From Bacteroidota bacterium (GTDB lineage Bacteria; Bacteroidota; Bacteroidia; Chitinophagales; JADIYW01), in the NCBI GenBank assembly GCA_016705125.1, contig JADIYW010000010.1, positions 1 through 64,000 of the forward strand: a DNA stretch of 64,000 bases, given 5' to 3'. Made by a program: the position numbers and the translations under genes. Shown here one piece after another: positions 26,473-35,236 of the stretch. The notes under the pieces were generated by a model. It saw only the letters and a program-made list of their open reading frames with translations. It had not been told where the DNA came from and ran no database searches. The first letter of the stretch is position 1. Every line of letters begins with the position of its first letter.

Positions 26473-27324
26473 ATGAGGATATCACCAATTATAGAAGTGG
26501 AGGAACTGCTGAAAATTTACAAAAGCGCTAACGTAATGATTTTCGATGTAAGCAATGGTAAAAATGCAAAAACCAACTACGAAACTGAACATATAGAAGG
26601 TGCGTTTTTCGTGGACTTAAACACTCAATTAGCAGATATTAAAAGTGATTTTTCAATAGGTGGTCGCCATCCATTACCCAAAATAGAAACTTTTGCCAAA
26701 ACTTTGGCCGAATTAGGCATTTCAAAAGACAAACATGTAATAATTTACGACGACAATAATGGCTCAAATGCTTCTGCAAGGTTTTGGTGGATGCTAAAAT
26801 CAGTTCGACACGAAAAAGTTCAAGTGCTAAATGGTGGACTACATCATGCTAAAAAGAATAATTTTCCATTGAGTTCAAATATGGAAATTGTTCAGTCGCT
26901 TTCAGAACCATATCCAATGGAGAAATGGAATTTACCAACAATCGAAATGGTCGAGATTGAAAACATATTACAAAATCCGAATTATTTGGTGATTGATGTT
27001 CGAGATAAAGGTCGATATGATGGAAAATTTGAACCTATTGATTTAGTTGCAGGCCATATTCCGGGCGCAATAAATATTCCCTTTACAGAAAATTTAGATC
27101 AGAACGGTTTATTTTTAAAACCTGATGAATTAAGAAAAAAATATGAGTTAGTAATTGGAAAAAAGAGAACTGAAAATATTGCAGTTCATTGTGGATCAGG
27201 TGTTACGGCTTGTCATACCTTATTAGCATTAGATTATGCTGAAATGGATATCCCCAAATTATATGTTGGTTCGTGGAGTGAATGGAGCAGAAATAATAAA
27301 ATGATTGCAAAAACGAACGACTAA
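26473..27324 (+). CDS. Thiosulfate/3-mercaptopyruvate sulfurtransferase (two rhodanese domains)
   Basis: 283 residues forming two rhodanese domains. The first (about 1-135) is catalytically inactive but conserved (HIEGAFFVDLNTQLAD, VIIYDDNNGSNASARFWWMLK). The second (about 150-280) has the CH2A-like signature VIDVRDKGRYDG, GHIPGAINIPF and the active loop C240-GSGVTA. Family members move sulfur from thiosulfate or mercaptopyruvate to cyanide or thiol acceptors in the cytoplasm. The length and domain pairing are normal. It marks the right side of the accessory island, or may be part of it. Confidence 0.93.
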   Translation: MRISPIIEVEELLKIYKSANVMIFDVSNGKNAKTNYETEHIEGAFFVDLNTQLADIKSDFSIGGRHPLPKIETFAKTLAELGISKDKHVIIYDDNNGSNASARFWWMLKSVRHEKVQVLNGGLHHAKKNNFPLSSNMEIVQSLSEPYPMEKWNLPTIEMVEIENILQNPNYLVIDVRDKGRYDGKFEPIDLVAGHIPGAINIPFTENLDQNGLFLKPDELRKKYELVIGKKRTENIAVHCGSGVTACHTLLALDYAEMDIPKLYVGSWSEWSRNNKMIAKTND

Positions 27325-27517
27325 TAAGTTAGGGTTAAAAATGTTAGCTATTTCATTCAAAATTGCTTATATTAGACTTAAAAATCGAAAATATAAACTC
27401 CTTTTTTTAACCTTTTTTAGAAAAAGGATACGATAAATAAACCTATTTTTATGAAGGATTGGGCGGTGGTTTTTTACCAATCTTTTTGTCAGAAATCCTT
27501 TTACCAAACTCCTAAAG

Positions 27518-27548
27518 TTGCATTTGCAGAAAAAAATCAGTAAATTTG
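27518..27548 (+). promoter_or_regulatory. Putative promoter for the retropepsin-like gene pair
   Basis: TTG at 27518-27520, a 20-base spacer and TAAATTTG at 27541-27548 match the Bacteroidota -33/-7 consensus exactly. It lies 19 bases before the first ATG at 27568. Confidence 0.55.
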
Positions 27549-27567
27549 CTTCGTAAATTGATAGAAA

Positions 27568-27825
27568 ATGGGTCAATTAATGAATATAGCAGACATAAAA
27601 GCACTATACCCAGACGAATGGGTTTTGCTTGGAAATCCAATTATGGATGAAAGTGAAATTGATGTTTTGTCAGGTATTCCTTTGTTTCATAGTAAAGACA
27701 AAAAAGAAGTTTGTTATATCGGTAGAGGTAAAACATCGAATTTTGACAAAATAACTTTAATTTATACTGGTATTTTTAGACCAAAAAGAAAAATAACAGG
27801 CATTTTTAATCGAATTGCAAAATGA
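27568..27825 (+). CDS. Small hypothetical protein, partner of a retropepsin-like protease
   Basis: 85 residues, no signal peptide, no known motif recognised. Starts at Met1 or Met5 (MNIADIKALYPDEWVLL). Its stop overlaps the start of the protease gene by 4 bases (ATGA at 27822-27825), which strongly suggests translational coupling. Residues 9-60 contain YPDEWVLLGNP and GIPLFHSKDKKEVCYIGRG, resembling short proteins that commonly precede clan AA proteases in bacteria; this is an impression, not a search result. Confidence 0.7.
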   Translation: MGQLMNIADIKALYPDEWVLLGNPIMDESEIDVLSGIPLFHSKDKKEVCYIGRGKTSNFDKITLIYTGIFRPKRKITGIFNRIAK

Positions 27826-28214
27826 CCTATAAATTTAAACGTGAACCAGAAAGCGGACTTATACTTATTAATATTGAAATTGATAAAAAGTATGAATTGA
27901 AAATGATTCTTGATACTGGAGCTACTAATACAACAATCGATAGTAATGCATTATATTTACTAGGTTATGATTTAAAAGATTGTATTGGAACAGTAGAAAT
28001 TGAAACTGCTAATGGAATTATTGAAACTGAGGTTTTTGAAATTAATAGTTTCTCTTCAGTAGGAATTGAAAAAGAGAAGTTTGAAATTCAAGTGTATGAT
28101 TTTATTGCACATGGAATATTTTCTGATTACAATGGACTTCTTGGGCTTGACTTTTTAGAAGGAAAGAAATTTTGTATAGATACTAATGAAAATACAATCA
28201 CAATAACCAAATAA
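27822..28214 (+). CDS. Retropepsin-like (clan AA) aspartic protease
   Basis: 130 residues, the size of a single retropepsin subunit, so it should act as a dimer. The catalytic motif is LDTGATNTTID with D31, followed by a hydrophobic psi-loop equivalent GLLGLDFLEGKKFCID near residues 105-120 (hydrophobic-hydrophobic-Gly pattern). No signal peptide or membrane helix is visible, so it is probably cytoplasmic. It is coupled to the preceding 85-residue gene by a 4-base overlap. The substrate is unknown. Sequence resembles bacterial retropepsins rather than phage maturation proteases (inference). Confidence 0.85.
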   Translation: MTYKFKREPESGLILINIEIDKKYELKMILDTGATNTTIDSNALYLLGYDLKDCIGTVEIETANGIIETEVFEINSFSSVGIEKEKFEIQVYDFIAHGIFSDYNGLLGLDFLEGKKFCIDTNENTITITK

Positions 28215-28215
28215 A

Positions 28216-28228
28216 GTAGGCCTCCTAC
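28216..28228. terminator. Weak hairpin between convergent genes
   Basis: GTAGG (28216-28220) and CCTAC (28224-28228) form a 5-bp stem with a 3-base loop, followed by ATTTTG. It lies between the protease stop (28214) and the stop of the leftward VCBS gene (28249), a place where a shared terminator is expected. Confidence 0.35.
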
Positions 28229-28248
28229 ATTTTGAAATCACTTTACAA

Positions 28249-30465
28249 TCAATCCCCAATCTTAACCAACTTCCTAATGCCGCTTTCGTTGGTATTACTT
28301 ACTTGAATAAAATAAATGCCCGATTCTAGGTCTGCAATATTTATTGTTTCGCCAATTGTCCAAAGCATTGTTTTTACACTTCGTCCATTTACATCAAACA
28401 CATTAACATTATACGGCATTGTATTTCTCGTATTATTCAAGGTTATATAAATTTCCTGTTTTGAAGGATTAGGAAAAATATTAAATGCCAATAAATCGAG
28501 TGTATTTTGTTTTATTCCAACCGGTTGGAAAGGTGGCGGATTTTGCGAAAATAATTCCAAACCACCCGAAAAGTTTCCTTTGATAATCTCTAATTTACCA
28601 TCACCTGTTATATCAGCAGCCGTGAAGGTGGAGCGACTTGTTTTTTTGGTTACCAAAAGGGTGTCGCGTTGAGCAGTCCATTTTGCAGTCAAACTGTCTT
28701 CTATATTATTATAAAAAAGGACATCACCATTTATATTGCCGAGCATTAAATCCCATTTATTGTCATTATTAAAATCCCTTATTTCAGGTGCCGTAAAGCC
28801 AGGAGAAAAGGAAGAAAAACCCACTTTTATTTTACCTAACGAGTCGGTTACAAATTCAAAATTAGGTGCATTTTGTGTGCCTATGTTTTTGTAATAATTC
28901 AAATTGCCATTTCGTTCCCCAATAATTAAATCTAATGTTCCATTTCTATCAATGTCCACCAAGTTTGGAAATGCATTTTGCCCTATATCAATTTCGGTAT
29001 TCAAATTATTTTTCAGAATATTTATGAATTCAAAATCAGCAAGCAAACCATTCGTTTTATTTCTAAAAAACAAGAGTCTGCCATCCTCTCTACCTACAAT
29101 ACAATCCAAATCGCCATCACCGTCCAAATCGCCAAAATAAGGGATTGAAGATGGGCCGTTTAAGTTATTTGCTACAAGACCTAAATAGTCTTCATTCACT
29201 AATTTAAAATATGGATAATCTATTTTGCCGATATTTTCAAATAGTGAAATAAAAAATTCACCATCGTTATTACCAATTTTTCGATTTTCGTTGCTTATTA
29301 ATATATCCAATAATCCGTCTCCATTATAATCAAAAAAACGAGGTACGGCACCCGATCCGACTTCTATCATATCGCCTACCAAAAAATCTTTTTGTTGCAA
29401 TCTCAAATTTAAAGCACTTGTATTGTTTATGTTTTTATAGAAAAACACATTCTGATAATTTTCGCCTCCATTTCTTTCAAAAGGCGTTACAATCATATCC
29501 TTTTTGCTGTCATTGTCTATATCCATTATCACTGGGCAGGCAAATGAATTAATGCTCACTGGCACATCATAGGATGGGAATGCAATGTCTTGCTCCAGAA
29601 TTGACGCATAAGAAAGCGTTCCTTCATTTTTCAGGAAATTTACGTTTTGCAATACCACATCGCCCATTAAAAGGTCTTTTCTGCCATTTCCGTCTATGTC
29701 ATATGCTTCCATGCAAGAACCTGAATGACGAAACAGGTCGCGTTGTGGAGGTTTATCAGTACAAGAATCTCTGAGTGTTAATGGTACTTCCAATCCGCTT
29801 TCAGATACATTGCCCCAACATCTATCTACTAATTTAAAAACGATGGTATCGCAACTAATTCCTAATTCTACTTTCTGATTTTCATAATAAAGGATACGGG
29901 TTGCGGTGGTACTAAAAGCAAGCAAATCTATATCGCCATCGCCGTTCATATCTATAATTGCTGGCCGGTCGATAACGGAAGTATAAACATTAATGCTCGT
30001 GCCACCCGAACCTTGATAATAAAGTCCATCTTGGAAAATAGTAAAACTAAGTTCATTATTCGCATTATAAAATCCTTTGTATACAATACTCGATCCCACT
30101 TTATTGTCGGTAATAAAATCGCTAATGGCATCGCATGTTATTTTTTTAAACAAAAACCAACCATTTATTTTAGGGATATTTTTTTCATATTTTGGTGCAT
30201 AGCTATAGCCTATGCCGGAGCCACTATTTTCAAAAGTCAATAATCTTTCTCCTTCTTTTTCAAAAATAACTAAATCCTCTATACCATCATTATTCAAATC
30301 AACTGGCTCAAATTGCGGACTATTAAGCCCACCCAGCCAAGGGAATTTGAGTTGTATGTCGTTTTTAAATACTTGTGTGTAATAATATGGAATAAATGGA
30401 CTTATCTGCGAAAAGCCGATTTTGCTGAAAGCACAAACGAATACTATAAAAAATATTTTTTTCAT
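28249..30465 (-). CDS. Secreted FG-GAP/VCBS-repeat protein with T9SS sorting domain
   Basis: The start is taken at Met 30465, which gives a signal peptide (KKIFFIVFVCAFSKIGFSQ). Multiple calcium-binding VCBS/FG-GAP-type repeats are seen: DLNNDGIEDLVIF, DMNGDGDIDLLAF, DIDGNGRKDLLMGD, DIDNDSKKDMIV, DYNGDGLLDILIS, DLDGDGDLDCIVG, DIDRNGTLDLIIG, DFNNDNKWDLMLG and DITGDGKLEIIKG. This would form a beta-propeller. The C-terminal about 75 residues are a Por sorting domain (FNIFPNPSKQEIYI, DLESGIYFIQVSN). Probably a cell-surface or released adhesin-like protein. Its start lies 5 bases before the stop of the BamA-like gene, so the two are a transcription unit, with this gene second. Confidence 0.88.
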   Translation of the reverse strand: MKKIFFIVFVCAFSKIGFSQISPFIPYYYTQVFKNDIQLKFPWLGGLNSPQFEPVDLNNDGIEDLVIFEKEGERLLTFENSGSGIGYSYAPKYEKNIPKINGWFLFKKITCDAISDFITDNKVGSSIVYKGFYNANNELSFTIFQDGLYYQGSGGTSINVYTSVIDRPAIIDMNGDGDIDLLAFSTTATRILYYENQKVELGISCDTIVFKLVDRCWGNVSESGLEVPLTLRDSCTDKPPQRDLFRHSGSCMEAYDIDGNGRKDLLMGDVVLQNVNFLKNEGTLSYASILEQDIAFPSYDVPVSINSFACPVIMDIDNDSKKDMIVTPFERNGGENYQNVFFYKNINNTSALNLRLQQKDFLVGDMIEVGSGAVPRFFDYNGDGLLDILISNENRKIGNNDGEFFISLFENIGKIDYPYFKLVNEDYLGLVANNLNGPSSIPYFGDLDGDGDLDCIVGREDGRLLFFRNKTNGLLADFEFINILKNNLNTEIDIGQNAFPNLVDIDRNGTLDLIIGERNGNLNYYKNIGTQNAPNFEFVTDSLGKIKVGFSSFSPGFTAPEIRDFNNDNKWDLMLGNINGDVLFYNNIEDSLTAKWTAQRDTLLVTKKTSRSTFTAADITGDGKLEIIKGNFSGGLELFSQNPPPFQPVGIKQNTLDLLAFNIFPNPSKQEIYITLNNTRNTMPYNVNVFDVNGRSVKTMLWTIGETINIADLESGIYFIQVSNTNESGIRKLVKIGD

Positions 30466-30469
30466 ATAT

Positions 30470-32884
30470 CTAAAACGGATAACCGATTCCAATGTTTATA
30501 CCCAAAAATTGTTTTCTCATTTCTCGAGATGAAAAATTTATTTTGTCAAATGTCCAACGTTCTCCTTTTGGATAAGATGGATCGTGAATCGGAACGGCTG
30601 CATCTACACGGATAATAAAATAACTGAAGTCTAGTCGAAGTCCTAAACCAGCGCCTACCGCTATTTCGCCCCAGAATCTTTTTGGGTCGAAGTTCCCTAA
30701 TGGTTGTGAAGTGTCTGACTGTAAATTCCAAATATTACCCATGTCGATAAATGCAGCGCCTTTCAAAAATTTGTATATGTCAAAACGATATTCCACATTT
30801 CCTTCTAGTTTTATATTACCAGTTTGATCTAAAATAAAATCAGCATTTCGGGTGTCAAATCCTCCAGGTCCAATTGCCTTATAACCCCATGCTCTTAGCG
30901 ATTGGTTTCCACCCCCAAAAAATTGCTTTACATAAGGCAATACGTCAGCATTGCCAAATGGAATGCCAAAGCCAGCAAAGGCTCTTGTTACAAGGGCTTG
31001 TCCTTTTTTTAGAGTAAAATAATACCTAAAATCACCCTCAATTCGGGCATATTGAGAGTATGGAACTTTTAGAATTTTATACGGTTCTTCTTTTTTAGGT
31101 GTAAACGCCTTATTTGCAGCATAAAGAAGATTGCCTGCCACATTTAGATTCCCTCTAAAGTAAAGAAAATTTTTCAGTTTACCAAAGCTCTGACTGGTAT
31201 ACGAATAGGTATAATCGATAAGAGAAGCAATAAATTGTTGCCTAAAACTCTGCCTAAGAAAAGGAGATTTCTCAAGTGTTTCTAAAAATATGGCCGAATA
31301 ACTCGACTCATTTGGTCTAACCAAACTGAGTGGGAAGGAAATAATGTGCCGCGATTCAGGTGCTGTTTTGAAGTCGTAACCAAATGAGACATTCGAAGTA
31401 TTAATGGAATATAGGTTTACCCTTTTTTGAAAACTATAACTTAGTCCAATAAATGTATTTGGTTTAAATTTATAAGGCGTTAAATTATTTTTTATTTTTT
31501 TGGCAGGAAATAATATTTTGGGAAAATATAGTTTCAAATCTCCATTTAAATCAACTATACTAAGTGTAGATAATTTATTGCCTTCATCATCTACTGGATT
31601 ATTGAAATTAAATTCCAAACCCGATGAAAGATTGAATTGAAGCCGGTCTGCTCTTTTAAAAATATTGCGATTTAAGTATGAAATATTTAGGGCAGTACCA
31701 AAACTACTTTGGTTGTCGGTATTGCCTTCTAGGGCTATAGTTGCTCCTTGTTTTTTCGACAAACTAGCTTTTATGCTAATATCCACTACGCCTTCATCCT
31801 GCGAGATTTGGAACGGTTCATATTCAATATCTACATATTTAAAAATTCCGAGACTACTAAGTCTGGTAACCGTTTTAGAATAGTTGGATTCGTGAAAAAG
31901 GGAATCAGGTGTAAAGTAAATATACCGAGCCAATAAGTCGGGCTTTATATCATTGGAGGTTAATAATATTTTTACTTTCCTTAATATCGTGGTGTCTATT
32001 TTTGAAAGGTCGTCTTTTTTAGTTCCTTTTTTATCTATATTAAATTGTACAATACCTACCGTATATTTTTTATGAAAAGTGGAGTCTTCAAGGTTGTTTA
32101 CTAGTAAGTTGACATCTACTTTTTGGTTTCCTATGGAAGTGTCTATCTGAAAATAAAGGTAATTTCTATTAAAAGTAAAATAACCTTCTTCTCTTAGTAT
32201 TCCAGTTACTCGATCACGTTCTTTTTTTACATTATCACTGTCGTATTTATCTCCAGTTTTAATAATAGAATTAGCCTCAGTGGCTTCAATCAAATAATTG
32301 AGCGAACTGTCATTTGTGGTTAAATCAAAATTGCGAATTGAATAAGATTCATTTAAGTTAATATTATATTCAACAGTTGCTTTCTTTTTCTTGGAAGTCC
32401 AGGCAGTACTTATCTCATTATGAAAATAACCTTTATTAAATAAGTAACCCTGCATTCTACTTTTTGTAGGGTCGATTAATGTGGTGTCCAAAATTTTAGG
32501 CTCTTCGCCTAATTTCTCTTTCATCCATTTATTAAATTTTGAAGGTTTTTCCGATTTTGAAGCTTTGTTTGCGAAGGTGTAAAAACCCAATCTAGCTCTA
32601 AAAACGAAAAGAAATTTTTTGTTAGGCTTTTGGTTATTTAATTTGGAAAGACCTGTTTTAAGGGCTGCTTTATTCGGTTTAGTTTCTGTTCCATTAATAA
32701 TTATTTTATTGTTCACTAATAATTTATCATCATTATCAAGGTATTTGGTAGCTTTGCACGAAACTAATGAGCAAATAAAAACTAGGATAATTATTTTATT
32801 AATAATGCAATAAAAATGATGTAAATGCTTTCTCAAAATGAAATAAAATATGTTAATGCGCTCAAAATTAAGAAATACCGCCAT
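30470..32884 (-). CDS. TamA/BamA-family outer membrane assembly lipoprotein
   Basis: Up to 804 residues. A lipobox LVSC near residue 43 follows a hydrophobic stretch; then POTRA-like domains (about 60-360, with the YFTFNRNYLYFQIDTSIGNQKVDVNL and VDIEYEPF segments), and a 16-strand barrel with the Omp85 loop motif near FFGGGNQSLRAWGY and a C-terminal GINIGIGYPF. The family inserts beta-barrels in the outer membrane; Bacteroidota carry several paralogues. The only ATG in frame (32884) overlaps the divergent RNA methyltransferase start (32825) by 60 bases. A TTG at 32836 would give a short, normal lipoprotein signal and is the likelier start. Confidence 0.88.
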   Translation of the reverse strand: MAVFLNFERINIFYFILRKHLHHFYCIINKIIILVFICSLVSCKATKYLDNDDKLLVNNKIIINGTETKPNKAALKTGLSKLNNQKPNKKFLFVFRARLGFYTFANKASKSEKPSKFNKWMKEKLGEEPKILDTTLIDPTKSRMQGYLFNKGYFHNEISTAWTSKKKKATVEYNINLNESYSIRNFDLTTNDSSLNYLIEATEANSIIKTGDKYDSDNVKKERDRVTGILREEGYFTFNRNYLYFQIDTSIGNQKVDVNLLVNNLEDSTFHKKYTVGIVQFNIDKKGTKKDDLSKIDTTILRKVKILLTSNDIKPDLLARYIYFTPDSLFHESNYSKTVTRLSSLGIFKYVDIEYEPFQISQDEGVVDISIKASLSKKQGATIALEGNTDNQSSFGTALNISYLNRNIFKRADRLQFNLSSGLEFNFNNPVDDEGNKLSTLSIVDLNGDLKLYFPKILFPAKKIKNNLTPYKFKPNTFIGLSYSFQKRVNLYSINTSNVSFGYDFKTAPESRHIISFPLSLVRPNESSYSAIFLETLEKSPFLRQSFRQQFIASLIDYTYSYTSQSFGKLKNFLYFRGNLNVAGNLLYAANKAFTPKKEEPYKILKVPYSQYARIEGDFRYYFTLKKGQALVTRAFAGFGIPFGNADVLPYVKQFFGGGNQSLRAWGYKAIGPGGFDTRNADFILDQTGNIKLEGNVEYRFDIYKFLKGAAFIDMGNIWNLQSDTSQPLGNFDPKRFWGEIAVGAGLGLRLDFSYFIIRVDAAVPIHDPSYPKGERWTFDKINFSSREMRKQFLGINIGIGYPF

Positions 32885-33558
32885 AAGTATTGCGAATTTA
32901 TTGCTGAAGGGCCAAAATTGATTAAAGATTTAATACAAGAAGGCTTCATGTCAAGCAAATATTTATCGATAATACCTTAAATGACGATTTCTTTTCTACA
33001 AACAAAGATACAAAAATAGTGCCTGATGGAGATTTAAATAAAATCACAGGACTCAAATCGGCTTATCATGCAATTGCAATATTTAAAATTCCATTATTCG
33101 AAAATGTACATTCTTTAAATAATGAATGGATATTAGCATTAGACGAAATTCAAGACCCCGGCAATATGGGTACAATTATTCGAACAGCTGATTGGTTTGG
33201 GGTTAAGCGGATTTTATTATCTAAAGGCTGCGTAGATCCATTCAGTCCCAAAGTGGTGCAGGCTTCAATGGGTTCCATTGGGCGGATTCAATTGATAGAA
33301 ACAGATTTGCTAATGGAATTCCAAAAAAATAAGGACATTCCAGTTTATGGTGGAGTGCTCGATGGCAAAGCAATCGAAAAGGAATCATTTGCAAAAAAGG
33401 GAATTATACTTATTGGCAATGAAGGTAATGGCATTTCGGAGCCACTATTGCCATTCATTTCTAATCCAGTAACGATAAGCAAAATTGGTAAGGCAGAATC
33501 TTTAAATGCTGCTATTTCAATGGCTATAATTTGTGCAAAAGCCTGTCTTGAATCCTAA
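32825..33558 (+). CDS. TrmH/SpoU-family RNA 2'-O-methyltransferase, one frameshift
   Basis: The ATG at 32825 opens MLSQNEIKYVNALKIKKYR, the usual RNA-binding start, and stops at 32981. Adding one C to the single C near 32947 (TTC-AT to TTCCAT) gives EGFHVKQIFIDNTLND and joins it to the long frame ending at 33558. The methyltransferase core is clear: LDEIQDPGNMGTIIRTADWFG (motif 1), GSIGRIQL, GIILIGNEGNGIS (motif 2) and ISKIGKAESLNAAISMAI (motif 3), the deep-knot SPOUT signature. It methylates rRNA or tRNA ribose; the exact target is unknown. The indel is a homopolymer type, so an assembly error is plausible. Confidence 0.85.
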
Positions 33559-33601
33559 TTTATTGAGGTTATTACGACTTTTTTATAATAAAGTATAAGG
33601 T

Positions 33602-34468
33602 TTACCGATCCATCATGGGAAATTCGCCATCTTGTAATTTCTGATATTCTAGTGATTCTATATATCTCCATTTGCCTTTTTTCCAAATAAATCCTTCATA
33701 AGTGCCATCGGGAATTTTGTCACTGCCCACGTTTTCAGGCAATCCAAACAGCGATTCTAAATGATCATATTCAATTCTTTTCGTTTCTACATTATAATTC
33801 AAGCCTACTTGCGCATCATCTTTATAGGGTAAAAATAAGCGCATCATCGGATTGTCTGCGTCTTTTTCAAAAAAAGGTGCGCCAAATCGAGGCATTTCGC
33901 CATCCTTAAACCATAAAACATCCACTATTTTATTATTTACCAATGTATCGGCGCCATCCCAACCAAATAAGAAGTAATACGATTTCTTTTTTATTTTCTT
34001 TTCTAGTAAATTATAGTAAAATGCGCCAATCCATCGTTCATTGTCAACCACTTGCATGCTGGGTGCATCGTACAAATCGCCATAATCTACTAAAGGGAAA
34101 TACAGTAATGTGTCACTTCTCATTTGTATTACACCAAAATTACGATGGCTGCCGTCTACTAATTCGGCCTGCCATGTAAAAACCCTAAATTTTTGGTCGG
34201 GTGACTTAATTATTGATAAACCTGGTATTTCACCAAAGTCATAATAAAATGATTTGGGAATTTTGAGTGCCGTTTTTAAATATTTTATGGTGCCATAGGC
34301 CGAACCAAGCCTTCTTTCTGCAAATGGACTATTGCCCATGGTGTCCATCAAAATCAATAAAGTGTCCTTATATTGTTCAATTCTAGGAATGTCAGCAGGC
34401 AATATTTGTGCTTTTCCTTTGAAAGAAATTGACAATAAAAAAAACAAACTTAAAATGATATTCCTCAT
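33602..34468 (-). CDS. Hypothetical secreted protein
   Basis: 288 residues with a signal peptide (LSLFFLLSISFKGKAQ). The body has repeated aromatic-rich strands (KFRVFTWQAEL, WIGAFYYNLLEKKIKKKSYYFLFGWDG, EYDHLESLFGLPE, YEGFIWKKGKWRYIE), which suggests an all-beta fold. I recognise no domain. It is convergent with the RNA methyltransferase and stands alone. Homologues in other Bacteroidota seem likely, judging by its ordinary composition. Confidence 0.7.
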   Translation of the reverse strand: MRNIILSLFFLLSISFKGKAQILPADIPRIEQYKDTLLILMDTMGNSPFAERRLGSAYGTIKYLKTALKIPKSFYYDFGEIPGLSIIKSPDQKFRVFTWQAELVDGSHRNFGVIQMRSDTLLYFPLVDYGDLYDAPSMQVVDNERWIGAFYYNLLEKKIKKKSYYFLFGWDGADTLVNNKIVDVLWFKDGEMPRFGAPFFEKDADNPMMRLFLPYKDDAQVGLNYNVETKRIEYDHLESLFGLPENVGSDKIPDGTYEGFIWKKGKWRYIESLEYQKLQDGEFPMMDR

Positions 34469-34561
34469 AGACTGTAAAAATAACGATTTATATAATTCAA
34501 TATTTTAATAAATCAAAAATTAACCCAATTTATGTTTTTTTTAATTCACTAAAATTTGGTA

Positions 34562-34593
34562 TTGGTATTTTAAATTTTAATCATTTATATTTG
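34562..34593 (+). promoter_or_regulatory. Putative promoter for the beta-barrel gene at 34612
   Basis: TTG at 34562-34564, a 21-base spacer and TATATTTG at 34586-34593 match the Bacteroidota consensus. It lies 18 bases before the ATG. Confidence 0.5.
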
Positions 34594-34611
34594 TGGAAAA
34601 ATTAAGTCTTT

Positions 34612-35157
34612 ATGAAAAAATTATTATTTGCATTGGTTTTGTCCCTAGGGTTAGGTACTGCCAATACAGCAGATGCTCAGGTGATGAGCAAGGGTACTAT
34701 TTTAGTTTCCCCAAATTTTAACCTTGGCTATGGTGGCTTTGGAAATAGTATTTTAGGGGGCTATGGCGGTTTTACACCAGGTGGAACAGTAAACGTGGAC
34801 ATTGGTGTTCATGATTATGTAAGTGTAGGGCCGTATGTAGGTTTTGCAGGAAGAAATGGCTTTAGAAATATTGCTTTCGGAGCAAGAGGCAATTTCCATT
34901 TCGGACAATTAATTGGCGACAAAAAAGGCGTTGATTTATTGACAGACAAATTAGATTTATACTACTCACTAGGATTAGGTGGTAGAATTACTACTTATAA
35001 AGATTTTGACGGCAGCGATTTTGATTTCGGATTTTCAAGTTCATTAGGCGTTCGTTATTATTTTATGGATTGGATAGGTGTACAAGCCGAGTTTGGAGCA
35101 ACAGAAATGAGTTGGGCTAAATTAGGCGTAACTTTCAAATTGGGAGGAGCTAAATAA
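34612..35157 (+). CDS. Outer-membrane beta-barrel (porin-like) protein
   Basis: 181 residues. Signal peptide with AQ cleavage (TANTADAQVM). Eight or so amphipathic strands rich in Gly and aromatic residues (LVSPNFNLGYGGFG, DIGVHDYVSVGPYVGFAG, FGARGNFHFGQL, GLGGRITTY, FSSSLGVRYYFMDWIGVQAEFG) and a C-terminal strand that ends with KLGVTFKLGG. This is the size of a small 8-stranded OmpA/OmpX-like barrel. It has its own promoter and is followed by a strong bidirectional terminator. Its role is unknown. Confidence 0.8.
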   Translation: MKKLLFALVLSLGLGTANTADAQVMSKGTILVSPNFNLGYGGFGNSILGGYGGFTPGGTVNVDIGVHDYVSVGPYVGFAGRNGFRNIAFGARGNFHFGQLIGDKKGVDLLTDKLDLYYSLGLGGRITTYKDFDGSDFDFGFSSSLGVRYYFMDWIGVQAEFGATEMSWAKLGVTFKLGGAK

Positions 35158-35180
35158 AATTAAATACAATTACTAATAAA

Positions 35181-35210
35181 AAAAAGGGTCGAAATATTTC
35201 GACCCTTTTT
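35181..35210. terminator. Perfect bidirectional intrinsic terminator
   Basis: A 30-base perfect palindrome: five A, GGGTCGAAAT and its mirror ATTTCGACCC, five T. It ends transcription of the beta-barrel gene (stop at 35157) rightward and of the thiolase (stop at 35237) leftward, with a T tract on each strand. Confidence 0.9.
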
Positions 35211-35236
35211 ATTAATAAAAATGAATTTTTATAAAA

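Noticed and set aside
28249..30465. VCBS-repeat protein and the seven-repeat protein at 8344 as paralogues
   Set aside because: The repeat patterns differ (classic DxDxDG VCBS against PRF...GF propeller), and only the sorting domain is shared.
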